A stretch of DNA of 64,000 bases from Demequina subtropica (GTDB lineage: Bacteria; Actinomycetota; Actinomycetes; Actinomycetales; Demequinaceae). The notes below the pieces were generated by a model, which was given only the letters and a program-made list of their open reading frames with translations, was not told the DNA's origin and ran no database searches. Shown piece after piece: positions 46,527-56,678 of the stretch. How positions within the stretch are numbered: position 1 is the first letter of the stretch; every line of letters starts with the position of its first letter. The stretch covers positions 184,036 to 248,035 of the forward strand of contig NZ_BBMB01000004.1 in NCBI RefSeq assembly GCF_000971235.1, written 5' to 3'. Both the position numbers and the translations under genes were made by a program.

Positions 46527-46644
46527 ACGGCTCCGCCACACGGCTCCGCGGCTCCGCCACACCGCGACCGGCGTGTCGCCGGCGTGTCGGCGCTGCAGGT
46601 CTGGCGTCGACGGCGGTGCGCGGAGCGACGTGTGGCGGAGCCGT
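46527..46644. repeat. 118-bp palindromic element 3' of the nitroreductase gene
   Basis: ACGGCTCCGCCACAC (46527-46541) is exactly complementary to 46630-46644; GCTCCGCG continues the stem with CGCGGAGC (46619-46626). The loop holds GCGTGTCG twice, a word also in the arms of the 95-nt elements. It ends 9 nt from the stop of the gene at 46654. Confidence 0.7.
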
Positions 46645-46653
46645 AGCGACGGG

Positions 46654-47073
46654 TCAGGCGCGCTCGAGCACCACCACGGGGATCTCGCGATCGGTGCGCT
46701 CCTGGTAGGAGTCGTAGTCGGGCCACGCGTCGACCATCGCGGCCCACATCGCGGGCTTCTCCTCGGCGGTGGCGATGCGCGCGCGGGCGGTGAACCTCTC
46801 GGCCTTGATCTGCACGGCGACCTCGGGGTTCGCCTCGAGGTTGAGGAACCATGCCGGCGGTGCGTCGGAGCCTCCCCGCGACGCGACCACGAGGTACGCG
46901 CCGCCCTGTTCCCGGTAGATCAGCGGGCTGGTGCGCGCCTCGCCGCTCCTGCGGCCCGTGGTGGTGAGCAGCAGGACTGTGGTGCCCCGGCGCCAGTCGT
47001 GGCCGTCCGCGCCGTCGGTCTCGAGGTAGCGCGCGACATGTGCGGGGCCGTGGAGGTCGATCGCGGAGGTCAT
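46654..47073 (-). CDS. Deazaflavin (F420)-dependent nitroreductase family protein
   Basis: A 139-residue DDN-family protein, a fold largely restricted to F420-using actinobacteria. HVARYLETDGADGHDWRRG and VLLLTTTGRRSGEARTSPLI are the diagnostic motifs, followed by VASRGGSDAPPAWFLNLEAN. Reduces nitro or quinone substrates with F420H2 in characterised members. Three in-frame ATGs (47091, 47082, 47073) are possible; none has a convincing ribosome site. Confidence 0.88.
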   Translation of the reverse strand: MTSAIDLHGPAHVARYLETDGADGHDWRRGTTVLLLTTTGRRSGEARTSPLIYREQGGAYLVVASRGGSDAPPAWFLNLEANPEVAVQIKAERFTARARIATAEEKPAMWAAMVDAWPDYDSYQERTDREIPVVVLERA

Positions 47074-47122
47074 GTGCTCCATTGTGCGCATGAGGCGCGG
47101 CGCCGCGCAGTGCGGTCGCGGC

Positions 47123-47128
47123 TACGCT
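47123..47128 (+). promoter_or_regulatory. -10-like hexamer for the amidotransferase gene
   Basis: TACGCT lies 7 nt before the ATG at 47136. Confidence 0.45.
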
Positions 47129-47135
47129 CCCAGGC

Positions 47136-47828
47136 ATGAGATGCGTCGCGATCCGCCATGTCGCCTTCGAGGACCTCGGCATCTGGGAGGCGGAGATCGC
47201 GGCGCACGGCTACGAGGTGGTCTACCTCGACTCCGGGGTCGACGATCTCGCGCCGTTCGCGTCCGCCGAGCTCGGCATCGTGCTCGGCGGGCCCGTCGGG
47301 GTCGCCGACATCGACGACTACCCCGTGCTCGCCGAGGAGGCCGCGCTGCTGCGCTCGCGCGTGACGTCGGGCATGCCCACCCTCGCCGTCTGCCTGGGTG
47401 CGCAGCTGCTCGCGCACGCGCTCGGCGGCACGGTCGAGCATGGCGAGCCCGAGGTCGGCTGGGAGACCGTCGACCTGACGCCCGAGGCCGCCGGCACGCC
47501 GCTGCGTCGCCTCGACGGGGCCCCGGTCCTGCACTGGCACGGCGACCGCATCGTCCCTCCCGCGGGCGCGACCGTGCTGGCCTCGACCTCCGCGACCCCG
47601 TGCCAGGCCTTCGCGTACGGCTCCGCGCTCGCGCTCCAGTTCCATCCCGAGGTGGACGCGGAGCGCATCGAGCGGTGGCTCATCGGCCATACCGGCGAGC
47701 TGCGCTCGCTCGGGGTGTCGGTGACGGGGCTGCGGGAGCGGTCGCGCGAGGTCGGGGACGATGCGGCGGTGGCCGGGATCCTCATGATCCGGGACTGGCT
47801 GCGGGGGCCGGGAAGGGGCAAGGCATGA
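47136..47828 (+). CDS. Class I glutamine amidotransferase (GMP-synthase-like)
   Basis: A 230-residue stand-alone glutaminase domain. The nucleophile Cys lies in LAVCLGAQLLAHALGG and the catalytic His-Glu in LALQFHPEVDAERIE. GIVLGGPVGVADIDDYP is typical of GuaA-like domains. No synthase partner is fused or adjacent, so the true substrate, perhaps a gamma-glutamyl compound, is unknown. It overlaps the DUF3054 gene by ATGA. Confidence 0.9.
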   Translation: MRCVAIRHVAFEDLGIWEAEIAAHGYEVVYLDSGVDDLAPFASAELGIVLGGPVGVADIDDYPVLAEEAALLRSRVTSGMPTLAVCLGAQLLAHALGGTVEHGEPEVGWETVDLTPEAAGTPLRRLDGAPVLHWHGDRIVPPAGATVLASTSATPCQAFAYGSALALQFHPEVDAERIERWLIGHTGELRSLGVSVTGLRERSREVGDDAAVAGILMIRDWLRGPGRGKA

Positions 47829-48211
47829 ACCTCAGGCAGGCCGCGGCGGGAGCGGCGGCGCTCGATGCGGGCGCGATCGTGGTGTTCGCCGCGATCGGGC
47901 GCGCGAGCCATGACGAGGGCATCCTGGGCCCCGGCGGATCCGGGCTCGCGACGACGGTCTGGCCGTTCGCCGCGGGAGCCGCGCTCGGATGGGTGCTCGC
48001 GCGTGGGTGGAAGAGGCCATGCGATTGGCGGCGCACGGGCCTGGTCGTCTGGGCGTCGACCCTGGCGGGCGGCATGGCGCTGCGTGCCGCGAGCGGTCAG
48101 GGTGTGCAGGTCTCGTTCGTGATCGTCGCGGGGACGTTCCTCGCGGCCGCGCTGATCGGGTGGCGCGTGGTGTCCGGCGCGATCGCGAAGCGGCGGGGGC
48201 TCCCGGGCTGA
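47825..48211 (+). CDS. DUF3054 family membrane protein
   Basis: A 128-residue protein with about four hydrophobic helices (AALDAGAIVVFAAIGRASHD, TTVWPFAAGAALGWVLARGW, and two more), matching the DUF3054 pattern in actinobacteria. No function is known. The ATG overlaps the stop of the amidotransferase, so the two are co-translated. Confidence 0.78.
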   Translation: MNLRQAAAGAAALDAGAIVVFAAIGRASHDEGILGPGGSGLATTVWPFAAGAALGWVLARGWKRPCDWRRTGLVVWASTLAGGMALRAASGQGVQVSFVIVAGTFLAAALIGWRVVSGAIAKRRGLPG

Positions 48212-48217
48212 GACCGC

Positions 48218-49177
48218 CTACGCGGTCACGACGACCTTGCCCACCTGCTCGCCCGAGACCACCCGCGCCACCGCATCGCGCGCATGCGCGAGGGGATGCA
48301 CGCCGTCGATGGTGGGACGCAGGCCGGTGCGCACCAGGAAGGCCATGAGCGAGGCGAGGTCCTCGCGCGTGCCCATCGTGACGCCCTGGATGCGGAGCTC
48401 GTGGAAGAAGACGCGGGTGAGCAGCGCGGGGTCGGGATCGCCCGTGGTGTGGCCCGCGATCGCGATGGTCCCGCCGTTCCTCACGCTCGCGATCGAGTGC
48501 TTCCAGGTCGCCTTGCCCACCGTCTCGATCACCGCGTCGACACGGCGCGGCAGCCTGGCGCCCGGCTCCACCGCCGCGACGGCGCCCATCCCCACGGCGG
48601 CCGCGCGCTTGGCCTCCGACCGGGACGTCGCGTAGACCTCGAGCCCGGCCGCCGCGCCGAGCGCGATCGCCGCGCTCGCGACGCCGCCTCCCGCGCCCTG
48701 GACCAGCAGCGACTGCCCGGGCTTGAGGTCCGCTCCGTGGAAGAGCATCCGGTACGCGGTGAGCCACGCCGTGGGGAGGCACGCGGCCTCCTCCCACGTG
48801 AGCTCGGCGGGCTTGGGGATGAGGTTCGCCGTCGGCACCGCGACCCGCTCGGCGAGCGTGCCGGGGTAGCGCTCCGAGAGGATCGAGCGCGGCTCGCGCG
48901 GGCCCACGCCGTGGCCGTCCGCGCCGATGACGCCGTGCACCACCACCTCGGCGCCGTCGTCCGTGACCCCCGCCGCGTCGCAGCCCAGGATCATCGGCAG
49001 CTGCGTCTCCGCGAGCCCCACCCCGCGCAGCGACCACACGTCGTGGTGGTTGATGCTCGCGGCGCGCACCGTCACGGTGCTCCAGTGCTCGCGCGGCTCC
49101 GGCTCGGGCCGTTCGCCCACCTCGAGCGCGCTGGCGGGGTCGTCGGGGGAGAAGCGGGCGGCATAGGCGGCGAGCAT
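48218..49177 (-). CDS. MDR-superfamily alcohol/quinone oxidoreductase
   Basis: A 319-residue medium-chain dehydrogenase/reductase. ASINHHDVWSLRG and PMILGCDAAGVTDDGAEVVV form the catalytic domain; LLVQGAGGGVASAAIALGAA is the NADPH-binding loop; VDAVIETVGKATWKHS follows. No structural-zinc Cys cluster, so it is closer to quinone oxidoreductases. TAGGGT lies 7 nt before the ATG (49185-49190, minus strand). Confidence 0.88.
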   Translation of the reverse strand: MLAAYAARFSPDDPASALEVGERPEPEPREHWSTVTVRAASINHHDVWSLRGVGLAETQLPMILGCDAAGVTDDGAEVVVHGVIGADGHGVGPREPRSILSERYPGTLAERVAVPTANLIPKPAELTWEEAACLPTAWLTAYRMLFHGADLKPGQSLLVQGAGGGVASAAIALGAAAGLEVYATSRSEAKRAAAVGMGAVAAVEPGARLPRRVDAVIETVGKATWKHSIASVRNGGTIAIAGHTTGDPDPALLTRVFFHELRIQGVTMGTREDLASLMAFLVRTGLRPTIDGVHPLAHARDAVARVVSGEQVGKVVVTA

Positions 49178-49259
49178 GCCTCTCACCCTAGGACGATGCG
49201 CGGGCGGCCGCCGGGACCCAGGTCGCGCATCGTCACCGCCGACGCACGATGATGAGCGC

Positions 49260-49739
49260 ATGGGCATCGACAGGACGATCGTGACCGACGGGAGCGACCT
49301 CGCACCCGAGCACCAGGAGGCCGGAGCCTTCGAGTACCGCAAGCGGCTGGTGGTCCCGCGGGCGGGCAACCAGGCGACCGTGGCGTTCATGGAGATCCCG
49401 CCGGGCCGGTCCGGCTACCCGTACCACTGGCACGAGGGAGTGACCGAGGTCTACGTGATCCTCGCGGGCTCCGGCACGCTGCGCACGCCCGAGGGCGACC
49501 GGCGCGTGGAGGCCGGGGACGTGGTGGTGCTGCCGCCGGGTCTCGCCGGCGCGCACCGGCTCACCAACGACGGCACCGAGGTGCTGCGGTACGTCGACGT
49601 CGACACGACGAGCGACCCGGACGTGACCCACTACCCCGACTCCGGGAAGGCGGGCCTCATCCTCGGCGGCGTCGCCGTCGCATTCCACCGCGACGGCGAC
49701 GCGGTCCCGTACTACGACGGGGAGCCGGACGCCGGGTAG
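49260..49739 (+). CDS. Cupin-domain protein
   Basis: A 159-residue single-cupin protein. The metal motif is YPYHWHEGVTEVYVILAGSG and the second motif VEAGDVVVLPPGLAGAHRL. Possible small-molecule isomerase, dioxygenase or sensor; the sequence alone does not decide. Divergent from the MDR gene, with one GGACGATGC (49191) in the shared region. Confidence 0.82.
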   Translation: MGIDRTIVTDGSDLAPEHQEAGAFEYRKRLVVPRAGNQATVAFMEIPPGRSGYPYHWHEGVTEVYVILAGSGTLRTPEGDRRVEAGDVVVLPPGLAGAHRLTNDGTEVLRYVDVDTTSDPDVTHYPDSGKAGLILGGVAVAFHRDGDAVPYYDGEPDAG

Positions 49740-49758
49740 GCGCCGGAGCGGGGGCACC

Positions 49759-51843
49759 CTAGGCGAGCACGAACTTCTCGACGCCCGTCGCGAGGTCGCT
49801 CGCGATCCCGGTGAGCCCCGTCACCACGCCGCCGACCTCGTCGGCGCTGCGGCGCGCGCTCTCCGCCGAGTCGGACAGCTGGTGCGCGGCGGTCGAGATC
49901 TCGCTCGCGCCGTCGGCCGCGACCACCAGGTTGCGCTCGACCTCGGTGGTGGTCGCGCTCTGCTGCTCGATCGCGGCGGAGATCGACGACTGGTGCTCGT
50001 CGACCCGCGCGATCGATCCGGCGACGCGCTCCACCGCGGCCTGGACCTCGGCGGAGTCCTTCGCGACGTGCTCGAGCACCGGGCGGATGGTCTCGATCGC
50101 GCTCGCGGTCTGCTGCGCGAGGTCCTTGACCTCGTTCGCCACCACCGCGAAGCCCTTGCCCGCCTCGCCGGCGCGTGCGGCCTCGATGGTCGCGTTGAGC
50201 GCGAGCAGGTTGGTCTGTGCGGCGATGGCCGTGATGGTGGTGAGCACCGAGGCGATGCGCGAGGACGAGTCCTCGAGGCGGCCCGAGAGCGCCGCCGCCT
50301 CGTCGGTGGTCTGGACCGCCGTGCGGGTCTCGCCCGTCGCGGCATGCACATCGCGCGCCACGGACTCGATGGTGGTGCGCATCTCGATCATCGCGGCGCT
50401 GACCGACTGGACCTCGAGGCTCATCGCGGTCGCGGTCTGCGCGGCGCTGCCGGCGTGGGTCGCGGTGAGCGAGGCATCCCCCTGGAGGTCGGTGCTCGAG
50501 CCGTGCAGCTGGTCGGCGGTGGTGCGCACCGACTCGGCGCCCGTGCGCAGGCTGGTGACCGTGTCGCGCATCGCGATGATCGTCGCGCCGAGCGCGTCGC
50601 CCATGCGGCCGATCTCGTCGCCTCCCTCGGCCGCGAAGTCGCGCGAGAGGTCATGGTCCGCGACGCGGTGCAGGGCGGCGGTGATGCGCTGGACGCGGCC
50701 CACGATGCGGCCGGACACGACCACGATGAGGCCGACGGCGAGCGCCGACACCACGAGGCCCACGATGAGCAGCGTGCGCGTCAGCGCCGCGATGCCCTCC
50801 GAGAGGTGGTTGGGCACCACCTCGAGCTCGCTGTCGAGGCCCCAGGCGGCGATGGTCCAGCCCCACGGCGCGTAGCGGGCGACCTCGACGTGCGCGCCGT
50901 CGGTCGCGAGGTCGAGATGGGTCGCCGCGGTCGCGGCCTCGTCCTCGAGGGACGCCTCGGCATCGGCCAGAGCGGTGGTGATCGCCTCGTCCGCGACCGT
51001 GCCGGACTCGGTGCCGGGCGGCGGCACCACCCAGGCTCCCGCGGCGTCCGTCACAGTGACGTAGCCGGTCTGGCCGACGGTCATCTCGGCCAGGGCGGCA
51101 CGCAGGTGCGTGTCGACCGCGGCCTGAGGCAGTCCCACGAAGATCGCGCCCGTGACCTCGTCACCCTCCATGATCGGCGCGTACGCCGTCACGTACTGCT
51201 CGCCCACCACGGTCGCGGTGCCGTAGAACGGGTTGCCCGACATCAGCGCGGAGACCACGGCGTTCGGCGTGCCGTCGGCGTTCGTCGCGCCGATGTAGGT
51301 GCCGATGGCGCGCGAGCCGTCGGAGCCCGGCACGGTGGTCGCCACGCGCAGCATGTCGCCCGCATCGTTCATGCGCTGGAAGACGGTGGTGGCGGCGCCG
51401 AGGAGGTCGGTGACCGTGTCGACCACGGGCACCGGGGTGCTCAGGTCCGCGACCTTGCCCAGGTCCTGGCCTCCGACGAGGAGGCGGGGCAGCGTCACCT
51501 CGGTGACCTCTCCCGTGCTCTGGTTCGTCGCCTGCCACGTGCGCGGCTGGCCGTGGGAGACCTCGCCCATGGTCGCCATGATCGCCTGCGCGACGGAGAG
51601 CTCCGACTCCATGCGCGACGTCACGGCGTCCACCTGGCTCGACACCAGCTGACGGGCCGAGCGCGCGGTCTGCTCCATCGAGGCGGCGTTGAGCTGCTGC
51701 ACGTCCTCGGTGGCCTGGTCCGCCAGGCTCTGCGCCTGCATGGTGCCCACGGCGGTCAGGGCGATGGACGAGCCGAGCACGGCGACCGCGCCGAGCGCGA
51801 CGAGCTGGAGGCGCAGGCTGGTGCGCAAGGACGGGAGCGGCAT
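49759..51843 (-). CDS. Methyl-accepting chemotaxis protein
   Basis: A 694-residue chemoreceptor. One transmembrane helix near residues 12-34, a ~300-residue extracellular Cache-like sensor ([20 protein letters not shown]), a second helix near 345-372, a HAMP region, and a signalling domain with the CheA-contact tip [20 protein letters not shown] and [15 protein letters not shown]. It implies motility or another Che pathway, but no other che or fli gene lies here. GGAAGG precedes the ATG. Confidence 0.95.
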   Translation of the reverse strand: MPLPSLRTSLRLQLVALGAVAVLGSSIALTAVGTMQAQSLADQATEDVQQLNAASMEQTARSARQLVSSQVDAVTSRMESELSVAQAIMATMGEVSHGQPRTWQATNQSTGEVTEVTLPRLLVGGQDLGKVADLSTPVPVVDTVTDLLGAATTVFQRMNDAGDMLRVATTVPGSDGSRAIGTYIGATNADGTPNAVVSALMSGNPFYGTATVVGEQYVTAYAPIMEGDEVTGAIFVGLPQAAVDTHLRAALAEMTVGQTGYVTVTDAAGAWVVPPPGTESGTVADEAITTALADAEASLEDEAATAATHLDLATDGAHVEVARYAPWGWTIAAWGLDSELEVVPNHLSEGIAALTRTLLIVGLVVSALAVGLIVVVSGRIVGRVQRITAALHRVADHDLSRDFAAEGGDEIGRMGDALGATIIAMRDTVTSLRTGAESVRTTADQLHGSSTDLQGDASLTATHAGSAAQTATAMSLEVQSVSAAMIEMRTTIESVARDVHAATGETRTAVQTTDEAAALSGRLEDSSSRIASVLTTITAIAAQTNLLALNATIEAARAGEAGKGFAVVANEVKDLAQQTASAIETIRPVLEHVAKDSAEVQAAVERVAGSIARVDEHQSSISAAIEQQSATTTEVERNLVVAADGASEISTAAHQLSDSAESARRSADEVGGVVTGLTGIASDLATGVEKFVLA

Positions 51844-51972
51844 GAGGGGCCTTCCGGAGCGGGATGACGGGGATCATCCGTCCCATCGGCCGAGGGCTGT
51901 CGATGTGAGACGTCGAAACGCAGAGTTAACCTGCCGCTTTACGGCCCCTCATGTCGAATCTCCCGCACACGA

Positions 51973-52015
51973 CGAGGGGCCGACGCGCCGGGCGACCCGG
52001 CGCATCGGCCCCTCG
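51973..52015 (-). terminator. Terminator of the Ig-like secreted gene
   Basis: A 20-bp stem, GAGGGGCCGACGCGCCGGG pairing with CCCGGCGCATCGGCCCCTC around CGA, with a G-A mismatch. It is a diverged direct repeat of the hairpin at 53966-54006. Confidence 0.8.
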
Positions 52016-52036
52016 ATGCTGCTGTGCTGCTCGCGC

Positions 52037-53851
52037 CTAGACGAGCTTCTTGTAGGTGTAGACCGCGGTGAACGTGTTCACCTGCGCCCACGCGTACTCG
52101 CCGAGGCCCACGGTCAGGTAGACCTTCTTCGACGTCGCGGGCAGTTTGAGCGTGCCGAGGCCCTGGATGCCCTCCTGCGCGAAGCCGATCTTGGCGGTCC
52201 CAGTCGAGGTCCTGTCGTAGCTCCAGAGGGTGTCGCCGTACAGGCTCTCCCAGTCGGCGAGCACCTTGACCGAGGCGCCGCCGAGCTTCTGACCGGCCAC
52301 CACCTCGGCGGGCACGGAGATGCTTCCCGTGGCCATCAGCGCCAGGTCGTCGTAGTCGTAGGCGTCCTCGCTCCAGCAGAAGACGTCGCCGACGCGGTCG
52401 TAGCTCGACTCGCAGTAGCCGTCGTAGTAGTAGTCGAAGGGCACGTACGACGTGAGGACGGCGCCCGCCTTGTGCGTCACCTTCTTGGTCGCGGTGACCA
52501 GCTTCTTCTTGCTGACGTTGACCGTCGTCTTCGTGGTCTTGGTGGTGCCCTGGGGGCCCTTCAGCGCGACCGTGACGGTGTAGGTGCCGGGCACGATCGC
52601 GCCGTTGGCCAGGCCGCCCCACGTGAAGGTCCGCTTCGCGGACGAGGTGAGGTTCCACGACTTCACGGTGGTGCCGTTGCGCGCGATGGTGACCTTGCCC
52701 GTCGTGGGCACCACCCTGCCCGTGGTTGAGGTCGGCGTGACGGTGAAGGACACCGTGTCGTTGTAGGAGTCCTTGACCGGGTAGACCGTGGCGACGCTCT
52801 TGGTGAGGCCCACGCTCTTGACCGCGGTGTTCACCACCGTGACGGTGATCGTGGCAGTCTGCGTGCCGCCCTCGGGGCCGCGGAGCGCGGTCTTCACGGT
52901 GTACGTGCCGGGGACCACCTTGCCGTCGGCGAGGCCGCCCCACGTGAAGGTCTTCTTCGCGGAGGACGTGAGCTTCCACGACTTCACGGTCTTGCCGTCA
53001 CGGATGATCGCGACGCTGCCGGTCGCAGGGAAGACCTTGCCGGTGGTGGTCGTGGGCGTGACGGTGAGGCTCACCGTGTCGCGGTACGAGTCCTTGTACG
53101 GGTAGACCGTGCTCGCGCTGCGGGCCAGGGACACGCCCGTCACCGAGGTGCGCTTGAGCGTGAGGGGCGCCGAGTCCGTGAGCTCGACGTCCTCGGCCGC
53201 GAGGACCGTCGCCGTCACGGCGCCGGTGCCGGCGGTGAGGCTCGACGCGGGGATGACCGCGGTCCCGGGCGCGTCGGTCGTCGACACGATCGGGGCGGTG
53301 AAGGTCTTGGGGCCGATCGCGGCCGTCACGGTGCCGGAGAACGGCACAGGCAGGCCCAGCTCATCGAACGCGGTGACCGACGCGGTCGTCGTCGTCGGCG
53401 TCGCGCCGGTCCACGAGTAGATGGTGGAGGCGGACAGCTTGAGGGACATGTCCACCGGGTTGCCGTCGCTCACGCTGATGATCGAGATGACCGGATCGCC
53501 GACGGCCGGCCGGACCATGAGCTCGTATCCGCCGTAGTGCAGCGTGTCCACCGGCACCTTGTACGTCTGCGGTGTGTCCGGGTTGATCTCGCGGGGCGCG
53601 AACGCGAGCACGGTGTCACCGCCCGGGCCGACCTCCGCCACGGTGGCGCTCACGGTGGTCGCGATGTCGGACGTGACGGTGACCGTGGTCTCGTCGCGCA
53701 CGCCGTCGCCGGCGGGGAGTGCGAGGGCGTCGGCGAAGCCGATCGTCAGGGTGGCGGCGTCCTCGGCGGATGCCGCCGTGGCGAGGCCCGTGAAGGCGAG
53801 TGCGGACGCGGCGACAACCGCCAGCGTGCGCGCACCGAGACGTGTGATCAA
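52037..53851 (-). CDS. Secreted repeat protein with Ig-like domains
   Basis: A 604-residue exported protein; the signal peptide ends near residue 29 (ATAASA). Several beta-sandwich segments follow. Two units of about 100 residues are near-copies, sharing VYP-KDSY-DTVS-TVTPT, TVKSW-LTSSAK-TFTWGG and VPGTYTV. The last 170 residues are Tyr/Asp-rich (FDYYYDGYCESSYD). No LPxTG anchor or catalytic motif. The start is TTG with GGGGGA 8 nt upstream. Possibly a surface adhesin or cell-wall scaffold. Confidence 0.8.
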   Translation of the reverse strand: MITRLGARTLAVVAASALAFTGLATAASAEDAATLTIGFADALALPAGDGVRDETTVTVTSDIATTVSATVAEVGPGGDTVLAFAPREINPDTPQTYKVPVDTLHYGGYELMVRPAVGDPVISIISVSDGNPVDMSLKLSASTIYSWTGATPTTTTASVTAFDELGLPVPFSGTVTAAIGPKTFTAPIVSTTDAPGTAVIPASSLTAGTGAVTATVLAAEDVELTDSAPLTLKRTSVTGVSLARSASTVYPYKDSYRDTVSLTVTPTTTTGKVFPATGSVAIIRDGKTVKSWKLTSSAKKTFTWGGLADGKVVPGTYTVKTALRGPEGGTQTATITVTVVNTAVKSVGLTKSVATVYPVKDSYNDTVSFTVTPTSTTGRVVPTTGKVTIARNGTTVKSWNLTSSAKRTFTWGGLANGAIVPGTYTVTVALKGPQGTTKTTKTTVNVSKKKLVTATKKVTHKAGAVLTSYVPFDYYYDGYCESSYDRVGDVFCWSEDAYDYDDLALMATGSISVPAEVVAGQKLGGASVKVLADWESLYGDTLWSYDRTSTGTAKIGFAQEGIQGLGTLKLPATSKKVYLTVGLGEYAWAQVNTFTAVYTYKKLV

Positions 53852-53965
53852 GGTGGTGTTCCCCCAGTCATATGCGATTGTGCGCGCGAGTGTATCGCTA
53901 CCCGGCGACGAAGCGCCGTAGGAGGCCCAGCGCATCGGCGGCTCGCGACGACCAGGGGTACGACG

Positions 53966-54006
53966 AGGGGCCGATGCGCCGGGATCGCCCCGGCCCATCG
54001 GCCCCT
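53966..54006 (-). terminator. Terminator of xfp
   Basis: AGGGGCCGATG-GCCGGG pairs with CCCGGC-CATCGGCCCCT around ATCG, about 31 nt beyond the xfp stop. It shares most bases with the terminator at 51973-52015. Confidence 0.8.
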
Positions 54007-54036
54007 GTGCTGCGGCGTGGCGCCGCGTGCTCCGTG

Positions 54037-56493
54037 CTACTCGTTGTCGCCGTCGGTCGCGAGCGCGCCCGAGAGCTTCGCCTGCACCTCGGTGCCGGCA
54101 CCCGACCAGACCCACTCGGCGACCTCGGGGAGGTCGGCGCCGGTCTCGTACGCGTAGCGCTGGGCCTCGAAGCGCTTGTCCTGCAGCTTCTGGCGCAGCG
54201 ACGCGGCGCGGCTGCCGAGCGACGGGACGCGGTCGATGACGTCCATGACCAGGTGGTACCGGTCGATGTCGTTGACCATCGCCATGTCGAAGGGCGAGGT
54301 GGTGGTGCCCTCCTCCTTGAAGCCGCGGACATGCAGGTTCTCGTGCCCGTTGCGGCGGTACGTGAGGCGGTGGATGAGCCACGGGTAGCCGTGGTAGTTC
54401 ATGATGATCGGCTTGTCCGCGGTGAACAGCTGGTCGAACTCCCGGTCGGTCATGCCGTGCGGGTGCTCCTTCTCCGGCTGCAGGCGCATGAGGTCGACCA
54501 CGTTGACCATGCGGACCTTGAGCTCCGGCAGCTCCTCGCGGATGATGTCGATCGCCGCGAGGACCTCCATGGTCGGCACGTCGCCGATGCCGCACATCAC
54601 CACGTCGGGCTCCTCGCCCAGCGGCACGTTGGAGGCGAACTCCCAGATGCCGGCGCCGCGCGCGAAGTGGTTCTCCGCCTCCTCGATGGTGAGCCACTGC
54701 GCCTGGGGCTGCTTGCCGGCGACGACCACGTTGACGCGGTCGCGGCTGCGCAGGCAGTGGTCGTAGGTCGCGAGCAGGGTGTTCGCGTCGGCGGGGAGGT
54801 ACACGCGCACCACCTCCGCCTTCTTGTTCACCACGTGGTCGATGAAGCCCGGGTCCTGGTGAGAGAAGCCGTTGTGGTCCTGGCGCCACACGTGGCTCGA
54901 GAGCAGGTAGTTGAGCGACGGGATGGGCCGGCGCCACGGCAGCTCGTGGGCGACCTTGAGCCACTTGGCGTGCTGGTTGAACATCGAGTCGACGATGTGG
55001 ATGAACGCCTCGTACGAGGTGAACAGGCCGTGGCGACCGGTGAGGTTGTAGGCCTCGAGCCAGCCCTGGCACTGGTGCTCCGACAGCATCTCGACCACGC
55101 GGCCGTTGTGGCCCATCGGGCCGTCGTCGGGGTCGATCTCCGCGTTCCACACCTTCTGGGTCACGTCGAGGACCGCCTGGATGCGGTTCGAGGCGAGCTC
55201 GTCGGGCGCGAAGATGCGGAAGTTGTCGGGGTTGCGCTCCATGACGCCCTTGAGGAAGTCGCCGAGCGTGCGGGTCGCCTCGCCGATCTCCGCGCCGGGG
55301 GCCGGCACGTCCACCGCGTAGTCGCGGTAGTCGGGCATGACCAGGTCCTTCATGAGCAGGCCGCCGTTGGCCTCGGGACGGGCCGACATGCGCAGCTCGC
55401 CCTGCGGGACCGTGCCGAGCACCTCGGGCTTGACCACGCCGTGCTCGTCGAACAGGTCCTCGGGGCCGTACGACTGCAGCCACGCCTCGAGGGTGTGGAG
55501 GTGGTCGTCGGTGTCGCGGGCGTTGGACAGCGGCACCTGGTGCGCGCGCCACGAGCCCTCGGTGCGCTTGCCGTCGATCGACGGGGGGCACGTCCAGCCC
55601 TTGGGGGTGCGCAGCACGATCATGGGCCACTTGGGGCGGTCCATCTGCGGGTTGACCTTGGCCTCGGCCTTGATCGCCGCGATCTCGTCCATGACCTCGT
55701 CCATCAGCTCCGCGTAGCGGCGGTGGAAGGACTCGGGCGACTCCTCGTCGAAGCCGGCGGTGAAGAAGTGCGGCTTGTGGCCGTAGCCCACCATGAGGGC
55801 CTCGAGCTCGTCGTCGCCGATGCGCGCGAGGACCGTCGGGTTGGCGATCTTGTAGCCGTTGAGGTGCAGGATCGGCAGCACGACGCCGTCGGTGGCCGGG
55901 TTGATGAACTTGTTCGAGTGCCAGCTGGTCGCGAGCGGGCCGGTCTCGGCCTCGCCGTCGCCCACGACGGCCGCGACCAGCAGGTCCGGGTTGTCGAAGG
56001 CCGCGCCGTACGCGTGGCTCAGCGCGTAGCCGAGCTCGCCGCCCTCGTGGATCGAGCCGGGGGTCTCGGGCGCGACGTGCGACGGGATGCCGCCGGGGAA
56101 CGAGAACTGCTTGAACAGGCGCTGCAGGCCGCGCGCGTCCTCGGAGATCTCGGGGTAGGTCTCGTTGTACGTGCCCTCGAGGTAGCTCGCGGCGACCAGA
56201 CCGGGACCGCCGTGGCCGGGGCCGATGATGTACATCGTCGGCTGCTGGCGCGACGTGATCATGCGGTTGAGGTGCGTGTAGATGAAGTTGAGGCCCGGCG
56301 TGGTGCCCCAGTGGCCCACGAGGCGCTTCTTCACATGGTCGCGGTGCAGCGGCTCCCTGAGCAGCGGGTTGTCCAGCAGGTAGATCTGCCCCACCGACAT
56401 GTAGTTCGCCGTGCGCCACCACAGGTCGATGGCCTCGACCTCGGCATCGCTGACGGAATCCGCAGTGCGGGGGGACCAGGGCTTCGGTGCCAT
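54037..56493 (-). CDS. xfp: Xylulose-5-phosphate/fructose-6-phosphate phosphoketolase
   Basis: Thiamine-diphosphate enzyme splitting xylulose-5-P or fructose-6-P with phosphate to give acetyl-phosphate. 818 residues, the family length. IYTHLNRMI and [12 protein letters not shown] near the N-terminus, the ThDP motif [19 protein letters not shown], and [20 protein letters not shown] are hallmarks. GGAGGAG precedes the ATG. It lies downstream of pta-ackA, separated by a 95-nt palindrome and a LacI-type operator. Confidence 0.97.
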   Translation of the reverse strand: MAPKPWSPRTADSVSDAEVEAIDLWWRTANYMSVGQIYLLDNPLLREPLHRDHVKKRLVGHWGTTPGLNFIYTHLNRMITSRQQPTMYIIGPGHGGPGLVAASYLEGTYNETYPEISEDARGLQRLFKQFSFPGGIPSHVAPETPGSIHEGGELGYALSHAYGAAFDNPDLLVAAVVGDGEAETGPLATSWHSNKFINPATDGVVLPILHLNGYKIANPTVLARIGDDELEALMVGYGHKPHFFTAGFDEESPESFHRRYAELMDEVMDEIAAIKAEAKVNPQMDRPKWPMIVLRTPKGWTCPPSIDGKRTEGSWRAHQVPLSNARDTDDHLHTLEAWLQSYGPEDLFDEHGVVKPEVLGTVPQGELRMSARPEANGGLLMKDLVMPDYRDYAVDVPAPGAEIGEATRTLGDFLKGVMERNPDNFRIFAPDELASNRIQAVLDVTQKVWNAEIDPDDGPMGHNGRVVEMLSEHQCQGWLEAYNLTGRHGLFTSYEAFIHIVDSMFNQHAKWLKVAHELPWRRPIPSLNYLLSSHVWRQDHNGFSHQDPGFIDHVVNKKAEVVRVYLPADANTLLATYDHCLRSRDRVNVVVAGKQPQAQWLTIEEAENHFARGAGIWEFASNVPLGEEPDVVMCGIGDVPTMEVLAAIDIIREELPELKVRMVNVVDLMRLQPEKEHPHGMTDREFDQLFTADKPIIMNYHGYPWLIHRLTYRRNGHENLHVRGFKEEGTTTSPFDMAMVNDIDRYHLVMDVIDRVPSLGSRAASLRQKLQDKRFEAQRYAYETGADLPEVAEWVWSGAGTEVQAKLSGALATDGDNE

Positions 56494-56530
56494 TTCTCCT
56501 CCAGTTCGGGTACCCGCTCATCGTTCCATG

Positions 56531-56542
56531 GTGAACGTTCAC
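56531..56542. promoter_or_regulatory. LacI-type operator upstream of xfp
   Basis: GTGAACGTTCAC is a perfect 12-bp palindrome with a central CG, as in LacI/GalR-family sites, 37 bp upstream of the xfp ATG. A sugar- or phosphate-ester-responsive repressor is likely; no such gene lies in the window. Confidence 0.6.
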
Positions 56543-56575
56543 ACGGCGCGGCGAAGGTCCCGCATCGTCCCTTTC

Positions 56576-56670
56576 GACAGAGGCAACGGAAACCAGAACG
56601 ACACGCGGGTGGGAGGCCCGTTTCCGGGGCCTCCCACCCGCGTGTCGAGGTGAGATCCGTTGCGGCTGTC
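56576..56670. repeat. 95-nt palindromic element, copy 2 (3' of ackA)
   Basis: GACA-N3-GCAACGGA-N8-CGACACGC on the left and GCGTGTCG-N8-TCCGTTGC-N3-TGTC on the right. The central stem extends to about 22 bp (56599-56647). It is 9 nt beyond the ackA stop. Same length and spacing as copy 1 at 16208-16302, with compensating differences between arms. Probably doubles as the pta-ackA terminator. Confidence 0.8.
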
Positions 56671-56678
56671 AGAGGGGG

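Noticed and set aside
51844..51972. Sigma-28 (FliA) type promoter for the chemoreceptor, suggested by TAAAG
   Set aside because: No GCCGATAA-like -10 was found at the required 15-nt spacing; the apparent GCCGAT lies much too far downstream.
52549..53130. Repeated segments suspected to be an insertion sequence or CRISPR
   Set aside because: The repetition is coding: two Ig-like units of one secreted protein in the same frame, with no spacers or transposase.
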